Notes: generated by a model from the sequence alone, not told the origin. A stretch of DNA of 64,000 nt from Rugamonas sp. A1-17 (GCA_025548565.1 JAJLPB010000011.1:186001-250000); one strand, 5' to 3'. Positions 53,637 through 63,443 are shown, counted from the stretch's first letter. A program made the numbers and translations.

Positions 53637-54497
53637 ATGCGCATCGTACTCATTACCGGTATTTCCGGCTCCGGCAAATCCGTCGCCCTGAACGTCCTGG
53701 AAGACACGGGACACTATTGCGTGGACAACCTGCCGCCCGCCCTGCTTGCCAGCCTGGTGGACACCCTGGTCGAGGAAGGCCTGGAGACGCTGGCCGTGGC
53801 GGTCGATGCGCGCAGCGCCCAGTCGCTGGCCACGCTGCCTGCCGCCGTCGAACGCCTGCGCGCGCAGGGCCACGACGTCAAGATCATCTTCCTCACCGCG
53901 AACACGCATTCGCTGGTGGCGCGCTTCTCGGAAACGCGGCGCAGCCATCCGCTGTCGCACGAGCTGCGGCCGGGCCAGAACCCGGCGGCGCGGCGCACGC
54001 TGATCGAGTGCATTTCGGAAGAACGCGAACGGCTGTCGACCATCGAACAGCTGGGCCATGTGATCGACACCTCGGAACTGAGCGCCAACAAATTGCGCGC
54101 CTGGGTCAAGGACCTGGTGGCGGCCGAACGCGCGCCGCTGACCCTGTTCTTTGAATCGTTCGCCTTCAAGCTGGGCGTGCCGCTGGACGCGGACTTCGTG
54201 TTCGACGTGCGGGCCTTGCCGAATCCCTACTACGACCTGACCTTGCGTCCGCTGACCGGGCGCGATGCGCCGGTGATCGAGTTCCTCAACGCCCAGCCGA
54301 GCGCGCTGGACTTGATGAACGACATCCGCGTCTTCATCGAGAAATGGCTGCCGTCCTTCAAGACCGACAACCGCAGCTACCTGACGGTGGCGGTGGGCTG
54401 CACCGGCGGCCAGCACCGTTCGGTCTACATGGCCGAGCAGCTGGCGGCCTACTTCCAGCAATCCGAACGCGTCATCCTGCGCCACCGCGAGCAGTAG
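53637..54497 (+). CDS. rapZ: RNase adapter protein RapZ
   Basis: A 286-residue protein, the usual length; ATG at 53637 (MRIVLITGISGSGKSVALNV). Walker A is GISGSGKS (8-15). VDNLPPALL follows, and the C-terminal domain has YLTVAVGCTGGQHRSVYMAE with the conserved Cys and His. RapZ binds small RNAs and directs RNase E to GlmZ in enteric bacteria; the role in betaproteobacteria is less known. It follows hprK on the same strand. Confidence 0.92.
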   Translation: MRIVLITGISGSGKSVALNVLEDTGHYCVDNLPPALLASLVDTLVEEGLETLAVAVDARSAQSLATLPAAVERLRAQGHDVKIIFLTANTHSLVARFSETRRSHPLSHELRPGQNPAARRTLIECISEERERLSTIEQLGHVIDTSELSANKLRAWVKDLVAAERAPLTLFFESFAFKLGVPLDADFVFDVRALPNPYYDLTLRPLTGRDAPVIEFLNAQPSALDLMNDIRVFIEKWLPSFKTDNRSYLTVAVGCTGGQHRSVYMAEQLAAYFQQSERVILRHREQ

Positions 54498-54516
54498 GCG
54501 CTCGCGTCTTCGACAC

Positions 54517-55602
54517 TCAATCCAGGTGACGCAGCGGGTGGGCGTAGTCCGGCCATACCGGCTGGAAGAAGCGCTGCACCATGGCGGCGTCCACCTCGTC
54601 CAGCACGGCCGGCTTCCATTGCGGCGCGTTGTCCTTGTCGATGACCAGCGCGCGCACGCCTTCAATCACTTCGCCATCCTCGAAGTTGTGGCGCACCAGC
54701 GTGCGCTCCATGCGCAGGCAGCCGGCCACGTCCAGCGCGGCGCCGCGCCCGACCAGCTCGTGCGTCACGCACATCATCAGCGGCGAGCGCGTGGCCATCA
54801 CCTGCAGCGTCTTTTGCGCGAAGGCGCTGTCGTCCGTTTTCAGCGAGGCGATGATGGCCGGCACCGAGCCGGCGCCGAAGTGGCGGTCGATGGCTGCGCG
54901 CTCGGCCGCCAGCTTGCTGTCGCCCGCCGCGCCCTTGAACGGCTCGGCGAAGGCGGCAATGGCCTCGGCCAGTTCCACGCCCGCGGTCGATTCCAGGATG
55001 GCCTCCAGCACCTCCATCGCGTCCGCCGGCGCGTAGTGGTCGGCCAGTCCCGCGTACAGGGCGTCGGCCGCGGCTATGGTCACGCCGGTCACGCCCAGGT
55101 AGCAGCCCAGCTTGCCCGGCGCGCGCGACAGGAAGTAGCTGCCGCCCACGTCCGGGAACAGGCCGATGTTCACTTCCGGCATGGCCATCCTGGTCCGCTC
55201 GGTGACGATGCGCACGCGGCAGCCGGGGCCGCCCTGCGCCACGCCCATGCCGCCGCCCATGACCACGCCGTCCATCAGCGCGATGTAGGGCTTGGGATAG
55301 AAATGGATCAGGTGGTTGAGCGCGTACTCCTCGGTGAAGAAGTCCTCCACCAGCGCGCTGCCGCCCTGCGGCGTGGCGCGGCCGGCGTCGTAGAAGAAGC
55401 GGATGTCGCCGCCGGCGCAGAAGGCCTTCTCGCTGCTGCTGCGGATGACCACGGCGGCCACGCCGCTGTCGTCGCGCCATGCGATCAGCGCCTGTGTGAT
55501 GTCGCGCACCATCGCCAGCGATAAAGAGTTCAAGGCCTTGGGCCGGTCCAGCGTGATGAAGCCGGTTCCGTTGCTGACGCTGGTGTGGACGTATTCGCTC
55601 AT
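54517..55602 (-). CDS. Enoyl-CoA hydratase / 3-hydroxyisobutyryl-CoA hydrolase-like
   Basis: A 361-residue crotonase-family protein of the HIBCH length class. Motifs: ITLDRPKALNSLSLAMV, FCAGGDIRFFYDAG, GVVMGGGMGVAQGG and MPEVNIGLFPDVGGSYFLSR, the last holding the Glu and Asp used by HIBCH. A long C-terminal region follows. HIBCH hydrolyses 3-hydroxyisobutyryl-CoA in valine breakdown. Plain enoyl-CoA hydratase activity is possible. The gene stands between rapZ and the hpf terminator and has no valine-pathway neighbours. Confidence 0.82.
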   Translation of the reverse strand: MSEYVHTSVSNGTGFITLDRPKALNSLSLAMVRDITQALIAWRDDSGVAAVVIRSSSEKAFCAGGDIRFFYDAGRATPQGGSALVEDFFTEEYALNHLIHFYPKPYIALMDGVVMGGGMGVAQGGPGCRVRIVTERTRMAMPEVNIGLFPDVGGSYFLSRAPGKLGCYLGVTGVTIAAADALYAGLADHYAPADAMEVLEAILESTAGVELAEAIAAFAEPFKGAAGDSKLAAERAAIDRHFGAGSVPAIIASLKTDDSAFAQKTLQVMATRSPLMMCVTHELVGRGAALDVAGCLRMERTLVRHNFEDGEVIEGVRALVIDKDNAPQWKPAVLDEVDAAMVQRFFQPVWPDYAHPLRHLD

Positions 55603-55644
55603 GAGGTGCGCAGGATAGTGGTGAAAACCCTATTCTATGCGGGC

Positions 55645-55670
55645 GCAAAAAAGGGCGCCAGTGCGCCCTT
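55645..55670 (-). terminator. Terminator of the kdsD-lpt-rpoN-hpf operon
   Basis: An eight-base stem (AAGGGCGC at 55651-55658, GCGCCCTT at 55663-55670) with a CAGT tetraloop, followed on the minus strand by T6. It lies 25 bp after hpf and ends the whole run of genes. Confidence 0.88.
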
Positions 55671-55694
55671 AGTTTGATGGTGCCGGGGCCGTTG

Positions 55695-56054
55695 TTATAG
55701 GGCGGCGGCAGCGGGTTCGTAGCTATCCGGGAGATGCTTGATCGCATCGTGGCCGTGCTCTTGGACCTTGGCTTTGTACTTCATGACCTGCCGATCCAGC
55801 TTGTCGACCAAGGTGTCGATGGCGGCGTACAGGTCCTGCGACAGGCTTTCCACGTAGACGGTCTTGCCCGACATGCGCAGGTTGATTTCAGCCTTCTGGC
55901 GTTTCTCTTTCTCTTTAAGGTTATCTACGGTCAGGATGACAGCAATATCAATCACTTGATCAAAGTGGCGGGTGACGCGTTCCAGCTTGCTCTGCACGTA
56001 TTCACGGATGGCCGAGGTCACTTCGAGATGATGTCCACTGATGGTGAGATTCAT
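55695..56054 (-). CDS. hpf: Ribosome hibernation-promoting factor HPF (short form)
   Basis: A 119-residue protein; the ATG at 56054 (MNLTISGHHLEVTSAIREYV) has TAGGAG upstream. The HPF/YfiA fold covers residues 1-100 (KLERVTRHFDQVIDIAVILT, AEINLRMSGKTVYVESLSQD). It binds the 30S subunit and dimerises or inactivates ribosomes in stationary phase. It follows rpoN, as is usual. Confidence 0.92.
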   Translation of the reverse strand: MNLTISGHHLEVTSAIREYVQSKLERVTRHFDQVIDIAVILTVDNLKEKEKRQKAEINLRMSGKTVYVESLSQDLYAAIDTLVDKLDRQVMKYKAKVQEHGHDAIKHLPDSYEPAAAAL

Positions 56055-56131
56055 ACACACTCCTAAAGATAATGTCGCTTCTTACGGTTAGTGCGGGGCC
56101 CATTGCTACCGGGCGCGCAGGAACCAGGTAA

Positions 56132-57610
56132 CTACAAAGACTTGCGGAGACTGACTGGCGGGATTTTCAAAGCTTCGCGATATTTGGCAACAGTTCGTCG
56201 CGCAATCACCATGCCTTGTTCTCCCAGCATGTCCGCAATCTTACTGTCGGATAAAGGATTTTTCGGGTCTTCTGCTCCTGTCAATTGCACAATGAGTGCG
56301 CGTATCGCCGTCGAACTTGCTTCCCCCCCCGCTTCGGTGGCGACATGGCTACCAAAGAAATATTTCAACTCAAACATGCCATGCGGGGTCAGCATATATT
56401 TTTGAGTTGTTACACGAGAAATAGTGCTCTCGTGTAGACCCAGTGTATCAGCAATTTCGCGAAGCACAAGGGGGCGCATGGCGACCGCGCCATGCGAGAA
56501 AAAGTTCTTTTGTCGTTCTACTATCGCTTGTGCGACGCGCAAAATCGTGTCGAAACGCTGGCGCATATTCTTGATCAGCCACTTGGCTTCCTGCAGCTGC
56601 GCGCCCATCGCGCCCTCGCCTTTTCCCTGCTTGAGCAGGTTGGCGTACATGGCGTTTACGCGCAGGCGCGGCATGACGTCGTTGTTGAGGCTCACTTGCC
56701 AGCCGTTGCGCGCTTTTTTGACGATCACGTCCGGCACCACGTAGTCCGACACGTCGGACGCGAACGCCGAGCCCGGATGCGGATTGCACTGGCGGATGAC
56801 GGTTTGTGCCTCGCGCAAATCCTCGTCGTCGCACAGCAGCGCCTTCTTCAATTTGTTGAAGTCGCGCTGGGCAAACCAGGTCAAATGATTTTCCACGATG
56901 GCCAGCGCCATGCGCCGCGTCACCATCGGGATGCCCGGCAGGCGCTTGATCTGCAGCGCCAGGCATTCGGAGGCGTTGCGCGCGCCCACGCCCATCGGGT
57001 CGAAGCTTTGCAGCAGCGACAAGGCGGTGCGCAGTTCGTCGAGGTCGACCTCCAGCTCTTCCGGCAGGCGGGCGTGGATTTCCTCCAGCGATTCCTCCAG
57101 GTAGCCGTTCTCGTCCAGCGCGTCGATGATCAGCTCGACCAGCGCGCGGTCGCGCATCTCCAGCACCGTCACGCGCATCTGCTCCATCAGGTGCTCGCGC
57201 AGCGTGCAGTGGCTGGCCTCCAGTTGCGGACGCGCGTCCTCGTCGTCGGGCGCCTTGCTGCGGCCGGCGTCGCTCCAGTCGACGTCGGCGTCGCTGCTGG
57301 TGCTTTCGGTGTCGGCGGCCGGGCCGTCGTAGTTGTCGGCGTCGGCTGCCGGCGCCTCCTGGGCGTTGGGCGGGCCTTCCGGCGGCGCGTCGCCGACCGG
57401 GGCTTGCTGGCTGATGGCCCCGTCCGACAGCAGCCGCAGCGAGCGGTCCAGCGGGTCGTCGAGGCGCTCCAGCAGCGGATTATCGGTCAGCAGCTGTTCC
57501 AGTTCCTGATGCAGCTCCAGCGTCGACAGTTGCAGCAGCCGGATCGACTGCTGCAACTGAGGCGTCAGCGCGAGGTGCTGCGACGTGCGCAGTTGCAAAG
57601 ACTGTTTCAT
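56132..57610 (-). CDS. rpoN: RNA polymerase sigma-54 factor
   Basis: A 492-residue sigma-54. The N-terminal region is Gln/Leu-rich (MKQSLQLRTSQHLALTPQLQ), followed by an acidic linker (about 70-140). The core-binding and helix-turn-helix domain has LGLHESTISRVTTQKYMLTP, and the RpoN box is ARRTVAKYREALKIP. Sigma-54 serves nitrogen, flagellar and other activator-dependent promoters. It lies between lptB and hpf, the standard order. Confidence 0.95.
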   Translation of the reverse strand: MKQSLQLRTSQHLALTPQLQQSIRLLQLSTLELHQELEQLLTDNPLLERLDDPLDRSLRLLSDGAISQQAPVGDAPPEGPPNAQEAPAADADNYDGPAADTESTSSDADVDWSDAGRSKAPDDEDARPQLEASHCTLREHLMEQMRVTVLEMRDRALVELIIDALDENGYLEESLEEIHARLPEELEVDLDELRTALSLLQSFDPMGVGARNASECLALQIKRLPGIPMVTRRMALAIVENHLTWFAQRDFNKLKKALLCDDEDLREAQTVIRQCNPHPGSAFASDVSDYVVPDVIVKKARNGWQVSLNNDVMPRLRVNAMYANLLKQGKGEGAMGAQLQEAKWLIKNMRQRFDTILRVAQAIVERQKNFFSHGAVAMRPLVLREIADTLGLHESTISRVTTQKYMLTPHGMFELKYFFGSHVATEAGGEASSTAIRALIVQLTGAEDPKNPLSDSKIADMLGEQGMVIARRTVAKYREALKIPPVSLRKSL

Positions 57611-57613
57611 GGG

Positions 57614-58366
<753 letters not shown>

Positions 58367-58368
58367 GC

Positions 58369-58986
58369 TCACTTCTCCGTGGCCGGTGGCGTCGACGCGG
58401 CTGGCGTCGTTGCTGGCGTGGCGGCCGGCGCGGCCGGGCGGATGGTTGGCTGGATCACCATGGTGCCGCGGCCGGCGCCCGGCTTGCTCTCGCCGGTGAC
58501 GGTGTTCTTCACGGCGAACTGTTCCTTGCGGCTGTCGTAGGAAATGAACTCGCCGTTGACCTCGTCGCTGAGGCGGCCGCCTTCGAGGCGGCGCACCTTG
58601 GCCTTGGAGAACAGTTTGACCAGGTCGGTCTTGTTGCTGTACTCGATGCGTTCGGCTTCGCCCTCGACCCACTGGTCGCCGGCGCCATCGCGCTTCTGGC
58701 GGAAGGTGGCGGGCGTGCCCGGCGTGCTGGTCAGCACGACAAAGTCATAACCTTCCGGGTCGGTGGTCATCACCGCCTTGGGCGACTTCAGCAGCAAGGT
58801 GCCGCGCGTCAGCACCACGTTGCCGATCAGCGTCTTGACCTGCTTGACGTCATCGATCTGCAGATCGTCATACTGGATCGTGGTCGGTTTGGTGGAGTCG
58901 GCCTTTTCCGCGTGGGCGGCACAGGCCGCCATCAGCAGCACAGCGGCCGACAATATCAATTTTTTCATCGTCATTCCATTCTTCAT
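58369..58986 (-). CDS. lptA: LPS transport periplasmic protein LptA
   Basis: A 205-residue secreted protein, or 199 if the inner ATG at 58968 (MKKLILSAAVLLMAACAAHA) is the start; the latter gives a cleaner signal peptide. The OstA-type beta domain has YDDLQIDDVKQVKTLIGNVV, VVLTSTPGTPATFRQK and VEGEAERIEYSNKTDLVKLF. The last 30 residues are Pro/Ala/Thr-rich. LptA bridges LptC and LptD across the periplasm. It overlaps no other gene but lies 2 bp from lptB. Confidence 0.9.
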   Translation of the reverse strand: MKNGMTMKKLILSAAVLLMAACAAHAEKADSTKPTTIQYDDLQIDDVKQVKTLIGNVVLTRGTLLLKSPKAVMTTDPEGYDFVVLTSTPGTPATFRQKRDGAGDQWVEGEAERIEYSNKTDLVKLFSKAKVRRLEGGRLSDEVNGEFISYDSRKEQFAVKNTVTGESKPGAGRGTMVIQPTIRPAAPAATPATTPAASTPPATEK

Positions 58987-58996
58987 CGTTGGTTCT

Positions 58997-59590
58997 TCAA
59001 TGGCCGGGGCGCGGCGGCAGCACCAGCTGCCCGCGTCCGCCCAGCTGCACTTCGCGGGTGGCGTTGTTGGCCTTCATGCCGACGCCGTTGGCGGTGGCGT
59101 TGCCGATTTCCAGCGCCACCGGCGCCGTGGTTTCCATCCGTTCCTCGTCCGGGTACACGGTCAGGGTCGAGGTCGTCATGCGCAACGCCTGCGCCTTCGG
59201 CGTGGCCGGGCGCACCACGTCGACGTTACCACTGAGCTTGACGCGCGTATTGCCCTGGTCGACATGGGCGGTGTCGGCATGCATATTCATTGGCGGCTGG
59301 TCGCCCGACAGGCTGTGCACGTACGGCTTGTCGATGTCGGACGCGTCGCCGACCGGCAAATGGGTCAGCTTCTCGCCGGAGATGATGTAGGCCGGCTGGC
59401 CGGTCTTATTCATGCGGACCATGCTGAAGCGGTCGATGATGTAGTCCGGCTCGTCGCGGTGCTGGTCGGCCTGTGCCTGCTGGCCGGCCTGGTTGACCAC
59501 CTGCACCAGCCAGAAGCTGCCGACGGCGACAAACACACCGACCACCATCACGATGGTCAACTGCCAACGGTGGGCTGTTCTCTTATGCAT
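58997..59590 (-). CDS. lptC: LPS export protein LptC
   Basis: A 197-residue protein with one N-terminal membrane helix (LTIVMVVGVFVAVGSFWLVQ) and a periplasmic domain of LptC type (PDYIIDRFSMVRMNKTGQPA, ISGEKLTHLPVGD). It receives LPS from LptB2FG and passes it to LptA. It lies between kdsC and lptA. Confidence 0.9.
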   Translation of the reverse strand: MHKRTAHRWQLTIVMVVGVFVAVGSFWLVQVVNQAGQQAQADQHRDEPDYIIDRFSMVRMNKTGQPAYIISGEKLTHLPVGDASDIDKPYVHSLSGDQPPMNMHADTAHVDQGNTRVKLSGNVDVVRPATPKAQALRMTTSTLTVYPDEERMETTAPVALEIGNATANGVGMKANNATREVQLGGRGQLVLPPRPGH

Positions 59591-59602
59591 GCGTGCTCCC
59601 CG

Positions 59603-60133
59603 TCAAACCAGGAACTGCGCCATCACGCGCTCGTACGTGCCCTGCGCGTGCAGCAGCAGTTCGCACACTTCGCGCACGGCGCCGCGGCCGCCGGCGGCGA
59701 CCGTGGTGTGGTGGGCGCGCTCCAGCACTTCGGCGCGGCCGTTCGGCACGGCCACCGCGAAGCCGACGCGCGTGAGGATGGGCAGGTCGACCACGTCGTC
59801 GCCGATGAAGCCGACCTGCTCGGCGGTGAGGCCGGTCTTTTCCAGCAGCGCGTTGAACGGGGTCAGCTTGTCGTGGCCGCCCTGGTGCAGGAAGCCGATG
59901 CCGAGGTCGGCCGCGCGCTTGATCACTTGCGGCGAGGTGCGCGCGCTGATGATGGCGGTCTGCACGCCGGACTCCTGCAGCAGCTTGATGCCCAGGCCGT
60001 CGTGCACGTTGAAGGTCTTCAGCGCCTCGCCCTCGGCGCCGTAGTGCAGGCTGCCGTCGGTCAGCACGCCGTCGACGTCGAAGATCATCAGCTTGACGCG
60101 CGCGGCGCGTTCCACATAGGTCAGTTCGGTCAT
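59603..60133 (-). CDS. kdsC: 3-deoxy-D-manno-octulosonate-8-phosphate phosphatase KdsC
   Basis: A 176-residue HAD-superfamily phosphatase: LMIFDVDGVLTDGSLHYGAE holds the nucleophile Asp (DVDGVLTDG), and VGFIGDDVVDLPILTRVG is HAD motif III. It removes phosphate from KDO-8-P for lipopolysaccharide core. Its ATG overlaps the kdsD stop (TGATG), so both are translated together. Confidence 0.94.
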   Translation of the reverse strand: MTELTYVERAARVKLMIFDVDGVLTDGSLHYGAEGEALKTFNVHDGLGIKLLQESGVQTAIISARTSPQVIKRAADLGIGFLHQGGHDKLTPFNALLEKTGLTAEQVGFIGDDVVDLPILTRVGFAVAVPNGRAEVLERAHHTTVAAGGRGAVREVCELLLHAQGTYERVMAQFLV

Positions 60134-61155
60134 CAGATCACCTTGGCGCGGGTCAGGTCGTGGATGTGCAGCGCGCCGACCAGCTTGCCGTCGGCGTCGG
60201 TCACCAGCATCTGGTTGATGCGGAACTGTTCCATCACGGCGACGGCGTCGACCGCCAGCTTTTCCGGCGAGATGCTGCGCGGGTTGGCGTGCATGACATC
60301 GCGGATCACGACCTTGGTGAAGTCCTGGACCTTCTCGATCATGCGGCGCAGGTCGCCGTCGGTGAACACGCCGATCGGCTTGTTATCGGCGTCGACCACG
60401 GCGGTCATGCCCATGCCCTTCTGCGTGATCTCCAGCAGCGCGTCGGTCAGCTTGACGTCGGCGGTGACCTTCGGCACCGCGTCGCCGCTGCGCATGACGT
60501 CGCGCACATGGGTCAGCAGGCGGCGGCCCAGCGCGCCGCCCGGGTGGGAGCGCGCGAAGTCCTCTTCCTTGAAGCCGCGCAGGTCCAGCAGCGCGACGGC
60601 GATGGCGTCGCCCAGCGCCAGCGTGACGGTGGTCGAGGTGGTCGGCGCCAGGTTCATCGGGCAGGCTTCCTTGGCCACGGCCACGTTCAGGTGGACGTCG
60701 GCGATGCCGGCCAGGCTGGAGCCGGGCTTGCCGGTCATGGCGATGACCTTGCTGCCCATGCGCTTGACCACCGGCAGGATGGTCATCAGCTCGGCGCTCT
60801 CGCCGGAATAGGAAATGGCGATGAAGGCGTCGTCGGCGGTGACCATGCCGAGGTCGCCGTGCGCGGCTTCGGCCGGATGCACGAACAGCGCCGGCGTGCC
60901 GGTCGAGGCCAGCGTGGCGGCGATCTTGCGGCCGATGTGGCCGGACTTGCCGATGCCGGACACGACCACTCGCCCCTTGCAATTCAGCAACAGTTCGATG
61001 GCCTGGACCACGCTATCGTCGGCGTCCAGGCGGGCGTTCAGGGCGGCGATGGCCTCGGCCTCGTTTTGCAGGGTGTCGCGGGCAAGGCGCAACGCACGCG
61101 CGGCCATATTTGCGTCAAAAGCTTTCAGCATTGTTTTTTCATGGGTTACACTCAT
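60133..61155 (-). CDS. kdsD: Arabinose-5-phosphate isomerase KdsD
   Basis: A 340-residue protein; the ATG at 61155 (MSVTHEKTMLKAFDANMAAR) is chosen, although an inner ATG at 61131 (MLKAFDANMAAR) is also possible. The SIS domain has VVVSGIGKSGHIGRKIAATL and AFIAISYSGESAELMTIL, and two CBS domains follow (about 210-335). It makes arabinose-5-phosphate, the first step to KDO. It heads the kdsD-kdsC-lptC-lptA-lptB-rpoN-hpf series and lies opposite the kefB-like gene. Confidence 0.93.
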   Translation of the reverse strand: MSVTHEKTMLKAFDANMAARALRLARDTLQNEAEAIAALNARLDADDSVVQAIELLLNCKGRVVVSGIGKSGHIGRKIAATLASTGTPALFVHPAEAAHGDLGMVTADDAFIAISYSGESAELMTILPVVKRMGSKVIAMTGKPGSSLAGIADVHLNVAVAKEACPMNLAPTTSTTVTLALGDAIAVALLDLRGFKEEDFARSHPGGALGRRLLTHVRDVMRSGDAVPKVTADVKLTDALLEITQKGMGMTAVVDADNKPIGVFTDGDLRRMIEKVQDFTKVVIRDVMHANPRSISPEKLAVDAVAVMEQFRINQMLVTDADGKLVGALHIHDLTRAKVI

Positions 61156-61258
61156 GCCCAAGTATAGCCGAATTGAGAAAGCAAAAAACTTGCCAGTAAC
61201 AACATAAGGGCCCCTACAGCCCACAAACAACGAAATAATATTTTCTGGCCAGGTTGAT

Positions 61259-63241
61259 ATGACGTTTACACCTTTGGAATTGACCCTGTTGTTGCTGGGC
61301 AGCGCGGTGCTGGGCGTGGTCGCCTTCCGCATGCTGCAGCTGCCGCCGATGCTGGGCTACCTGGCGGTCGGCATCCTGATCGGCCCCCACGCGCTGGGCC
61401 TGGCCGAATCGGGCGAGGCTTTCCACTCGCTGGCCGAGTTCGGCGTGGTGTTCCTGATGTTCTCGATCGGGCTGGAATTCTCCCTGCCCAAATTAATGGC
61501 CATGCGCCGCATCGTGTTCGGGCTGGGCATGGCGCAGGTGGGGCTGACCATCCTCGCCACCATGCTGTTCGGCTGGGCCATCGCCACCCAGCTGCCGCCG
61601 GCCATCCACATCGGCTGGCAAGCCTCGTTCGCGCTGGGCGGCGCGCTGGCCATGTCGTCCACCGCCATCGTCTCGAAGATGCTGACCGAGCGGCTGGAGC
61701 TGGAAAGCGCGCACGGGCGCAAGATCATCGGCATCCTGCTGTTCCAGGACTTGGCCGTGGTGCCGCTGCTGATCCTGATTCCATCGCTGGGCCAGCGGCC
61801 GGACGCGCTGGCCGAAACGCTGGCCTGGGCCGGCCTGAAGGCCGTGATCGTGCTGGCGCTGCTGCTGTTCTTCGGCCAGAAGCTGGTGCGCGGCTGGTTC
61901 ACGGTGGTGGTCAAGCGGCGCTCGCAGGAGCTGTTCATGCTCAACCTGCTGCTGATCACGCTGGGCGCGGCCTGGATCACCGAGCGCGCCGGCCTGTCGC
62001 TCGCGCTGGGCGCCTTCGTGGCCGGCATGCTGATCTCCGAGACCGAATACAAGCACCAGGTGGAGGAGGACATCAAGCCCTTCCGCGACGTGCTGCTGGG
62101 GCTGTTCTTCATCACCATCGGCATGCTGCTCAACGTGCGGCTGGTCATGACGCACTGGTGGCTGGTGCTGGTGCTGCTGGCGGGACCGGTGCTGCTCAAG
62201 TTCGCGCTGATCGCCGGGTTGGCCAAGCTGTTCGGCGCCTCGGACGGCGTCTCGATGCGCACCGGCCTGGCGCTGGCGCAGGCGGGCGAGTTCGGCTTCG
62301 TGCTGCTGAACCTGGCCGGCGGCAGCCATCTGATGGACCCGCTCATCATCCAGGTGGTGCTGGCGTCGATGGTGCTGTCGATGCTGGTGGCGCCGTTCAT
62401 CATCGCCAAGTCGGACCAGATCGTGATGAAGGTCTCCAGCAACGAATGGATGATGCAATCGCTGGCCCTGACCAAGATCGCCAGCCGCACCATGTCCACC
62501 AACAAGCACGTGATCGTGTGCGGCTTCGGCCGCAGCGGGCAGAGCCTGGCGACCCTGCTGGCCGAGGAGAATATCGATTACCACGCGCTGGACCTGGATC
62601 CGGAGCGGGTGCAGGAGGCGCAGACGGCCGGGCGCAACGTCTCCTATGGCGACGCCGCGCGGCGGGAGAGCCTGGTGGCGGCCGGCATCTACCGCGCCAG
62701 CGCGGTGGTGATCACCTACGCCAGCACGCCGTCGGCGCTGAAGGTGCTGCACCTGGTGCACGAGCTGGCGCCGACCTTGCCGGTGATCGTGCGCTCACAC
62801 GACGACACCGACCTCGACCGGCTGAAGGCGGCCGGCGCGGCGGAGGTGGTGCCGGAGCTGATGGAGGGCAGCCTGATGCTGGCCTCGCACGCGCTGGTGA
62901 TGCTGGGCGTGCCGCTGCGGCGGGTGGTGCACCGGGTGCAGACGGCGCGCGAGGAACGCTACGCCTCGCTGCGCGGCTACTTCCACGGCGCCAGCGACGC
63001 CGGCGAGGAGGCCGACCTGGAGCGTCTGCATTCGGTCACGCTGCGCGACAGCGCGGCCAGCGTGGGCAAGTCGCTGGGCGAGATCGACGTGGCCGGAGCG
63101 GGCGCCGAGGTGAGCGGCATCCGGCGCGGCAAGGGCCGGCTGGACGTGACGCCGGAGCTGGTGCTGGAAGCGGGCGACGTGGTGGTCTTGCGCGGCACGG
63201 CCGAAGCCGTCAACCGCGCCGAGCAGCGCCTGCTGCGCTAA
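61259..63241 (+). CDS. kefB: Monovalent cation:proton antiporter-2 (KefB/KefC type)
   Basis: A 660-residue membrane protein. Residues 1-380 contain about twelve membrane segments with CPA2 motifs (GYLAVGILIGPHALGLA, SIGLEFSLPKLMAM, LFQDLAVVPLLIL). A TrkA-N Rossmann domain starts near 420 (HVIVCGFGRSGQSLATLLAE), and a TrkA-C domain fills about 570-655. Such proteins export K+ (or Na+) in exchange for H+ and are gated by nucleotides or glutathione adducts. No KefF/KefG partner is adjacent, so glutathione control is unproven. Confidence 0.9.
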   Translation: MTFTPLELTLLLLGSAVLGVVAFRMLQLPPMLGYLAVGILIGPHALGLAESGEAFHSLAEFGVVFLMFSIGLEFSLPKLMAMRRIVFGLGMAQVGLTILATMLFGWAIATQLPPAIHIGWQASFALGGALAMSSTAIVSKMLTERLELESAHGRKIIGILLFQDLAVVPLLILIPSLGQRPDALAETLAWAGLKAVIVLALLLFFGQKLVRGWFTVVVKRRSQELFMLNLLLITLGAAWITERAGLSLALGAFVAGMLISETEYKHQVEEDIKPFRDVLLGLFFITIGMLLNVRLVMTHWWLVLVLLAGPVLLKFALIAGLAKLFGASDGVSMRTGLALAQAGEFGFVLLNLAGGSHLMDPLIIQVVLASMVLSMLVAPFIIAKSDQIVMKVSSNEWMMQSLALTKIASRTMSTNKHVIVCGFGRSGQSLATLLAEENIDYHALDLDPERVQEAQTAGRNVSYGDAARRESLVAAGIYRASAVVITYASTPSALKVLHLVHELAPTLPVIVRSHDDTDLDRLKAAGAAEVVPELMEGSLMLASHALVMLGVPLRRVVHRVQTAREERYASLRGYFHGASDAGEEADLERLHSVTLRDSAASVGKSLGEIDVAGAGAEVSGIRRGKGRLDVTPELVLEAGDVVVLRGTAEAVNRAEQRLLR

Positions 63242-63258
63242 AACACTGGTAAAACACT

Positions 63259-63443
63259 GGGGTCAAGTCTGACATTCGGACACGAACTCTGCCGTAGCTA
63301 ATTGGGGTCAAGTCTGACATTCGGACACGAGCTCTGCCGTAGCACGGCGCTACGGCAGAGCTCGTGTCCGAATGTCAGACTTGACCCCAATTTTGTGGCG
63401 GCCGCTACGGCAGAGGCCGTGTCCGAATGTCAGACTTGACCCC
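63259..63443. repeat. Cluster of four 40-bp repeats, two direct and two inverted
   Basis: A 40-bp element beginning GGGGTCAAGTCTGACATTC and ending CTCTGCCGTAGC occurs at 63259-63298 and 63304-63343 on the plus strand, and inverted at 63349-63388 and 63404-63443. Copies 2 and 3 are identical and, with the flanking AATT, form a perfect 44-bp inverted repeat (63300-63343, 63349-63392) with a 5-bp loop. Copies 1 and 4 differ slightly. It is a REP/BIME-like intergenic array. A short direct repeat (AAACACTGG) precedes it. Confidence 0.9.

Noticed and set aside
63259..63443. Possible CRISPR array or attachment site.
   Set aside because: Only four copies in opposite orientations with 5- to 15-bp gaps; no integrase or cas genes.
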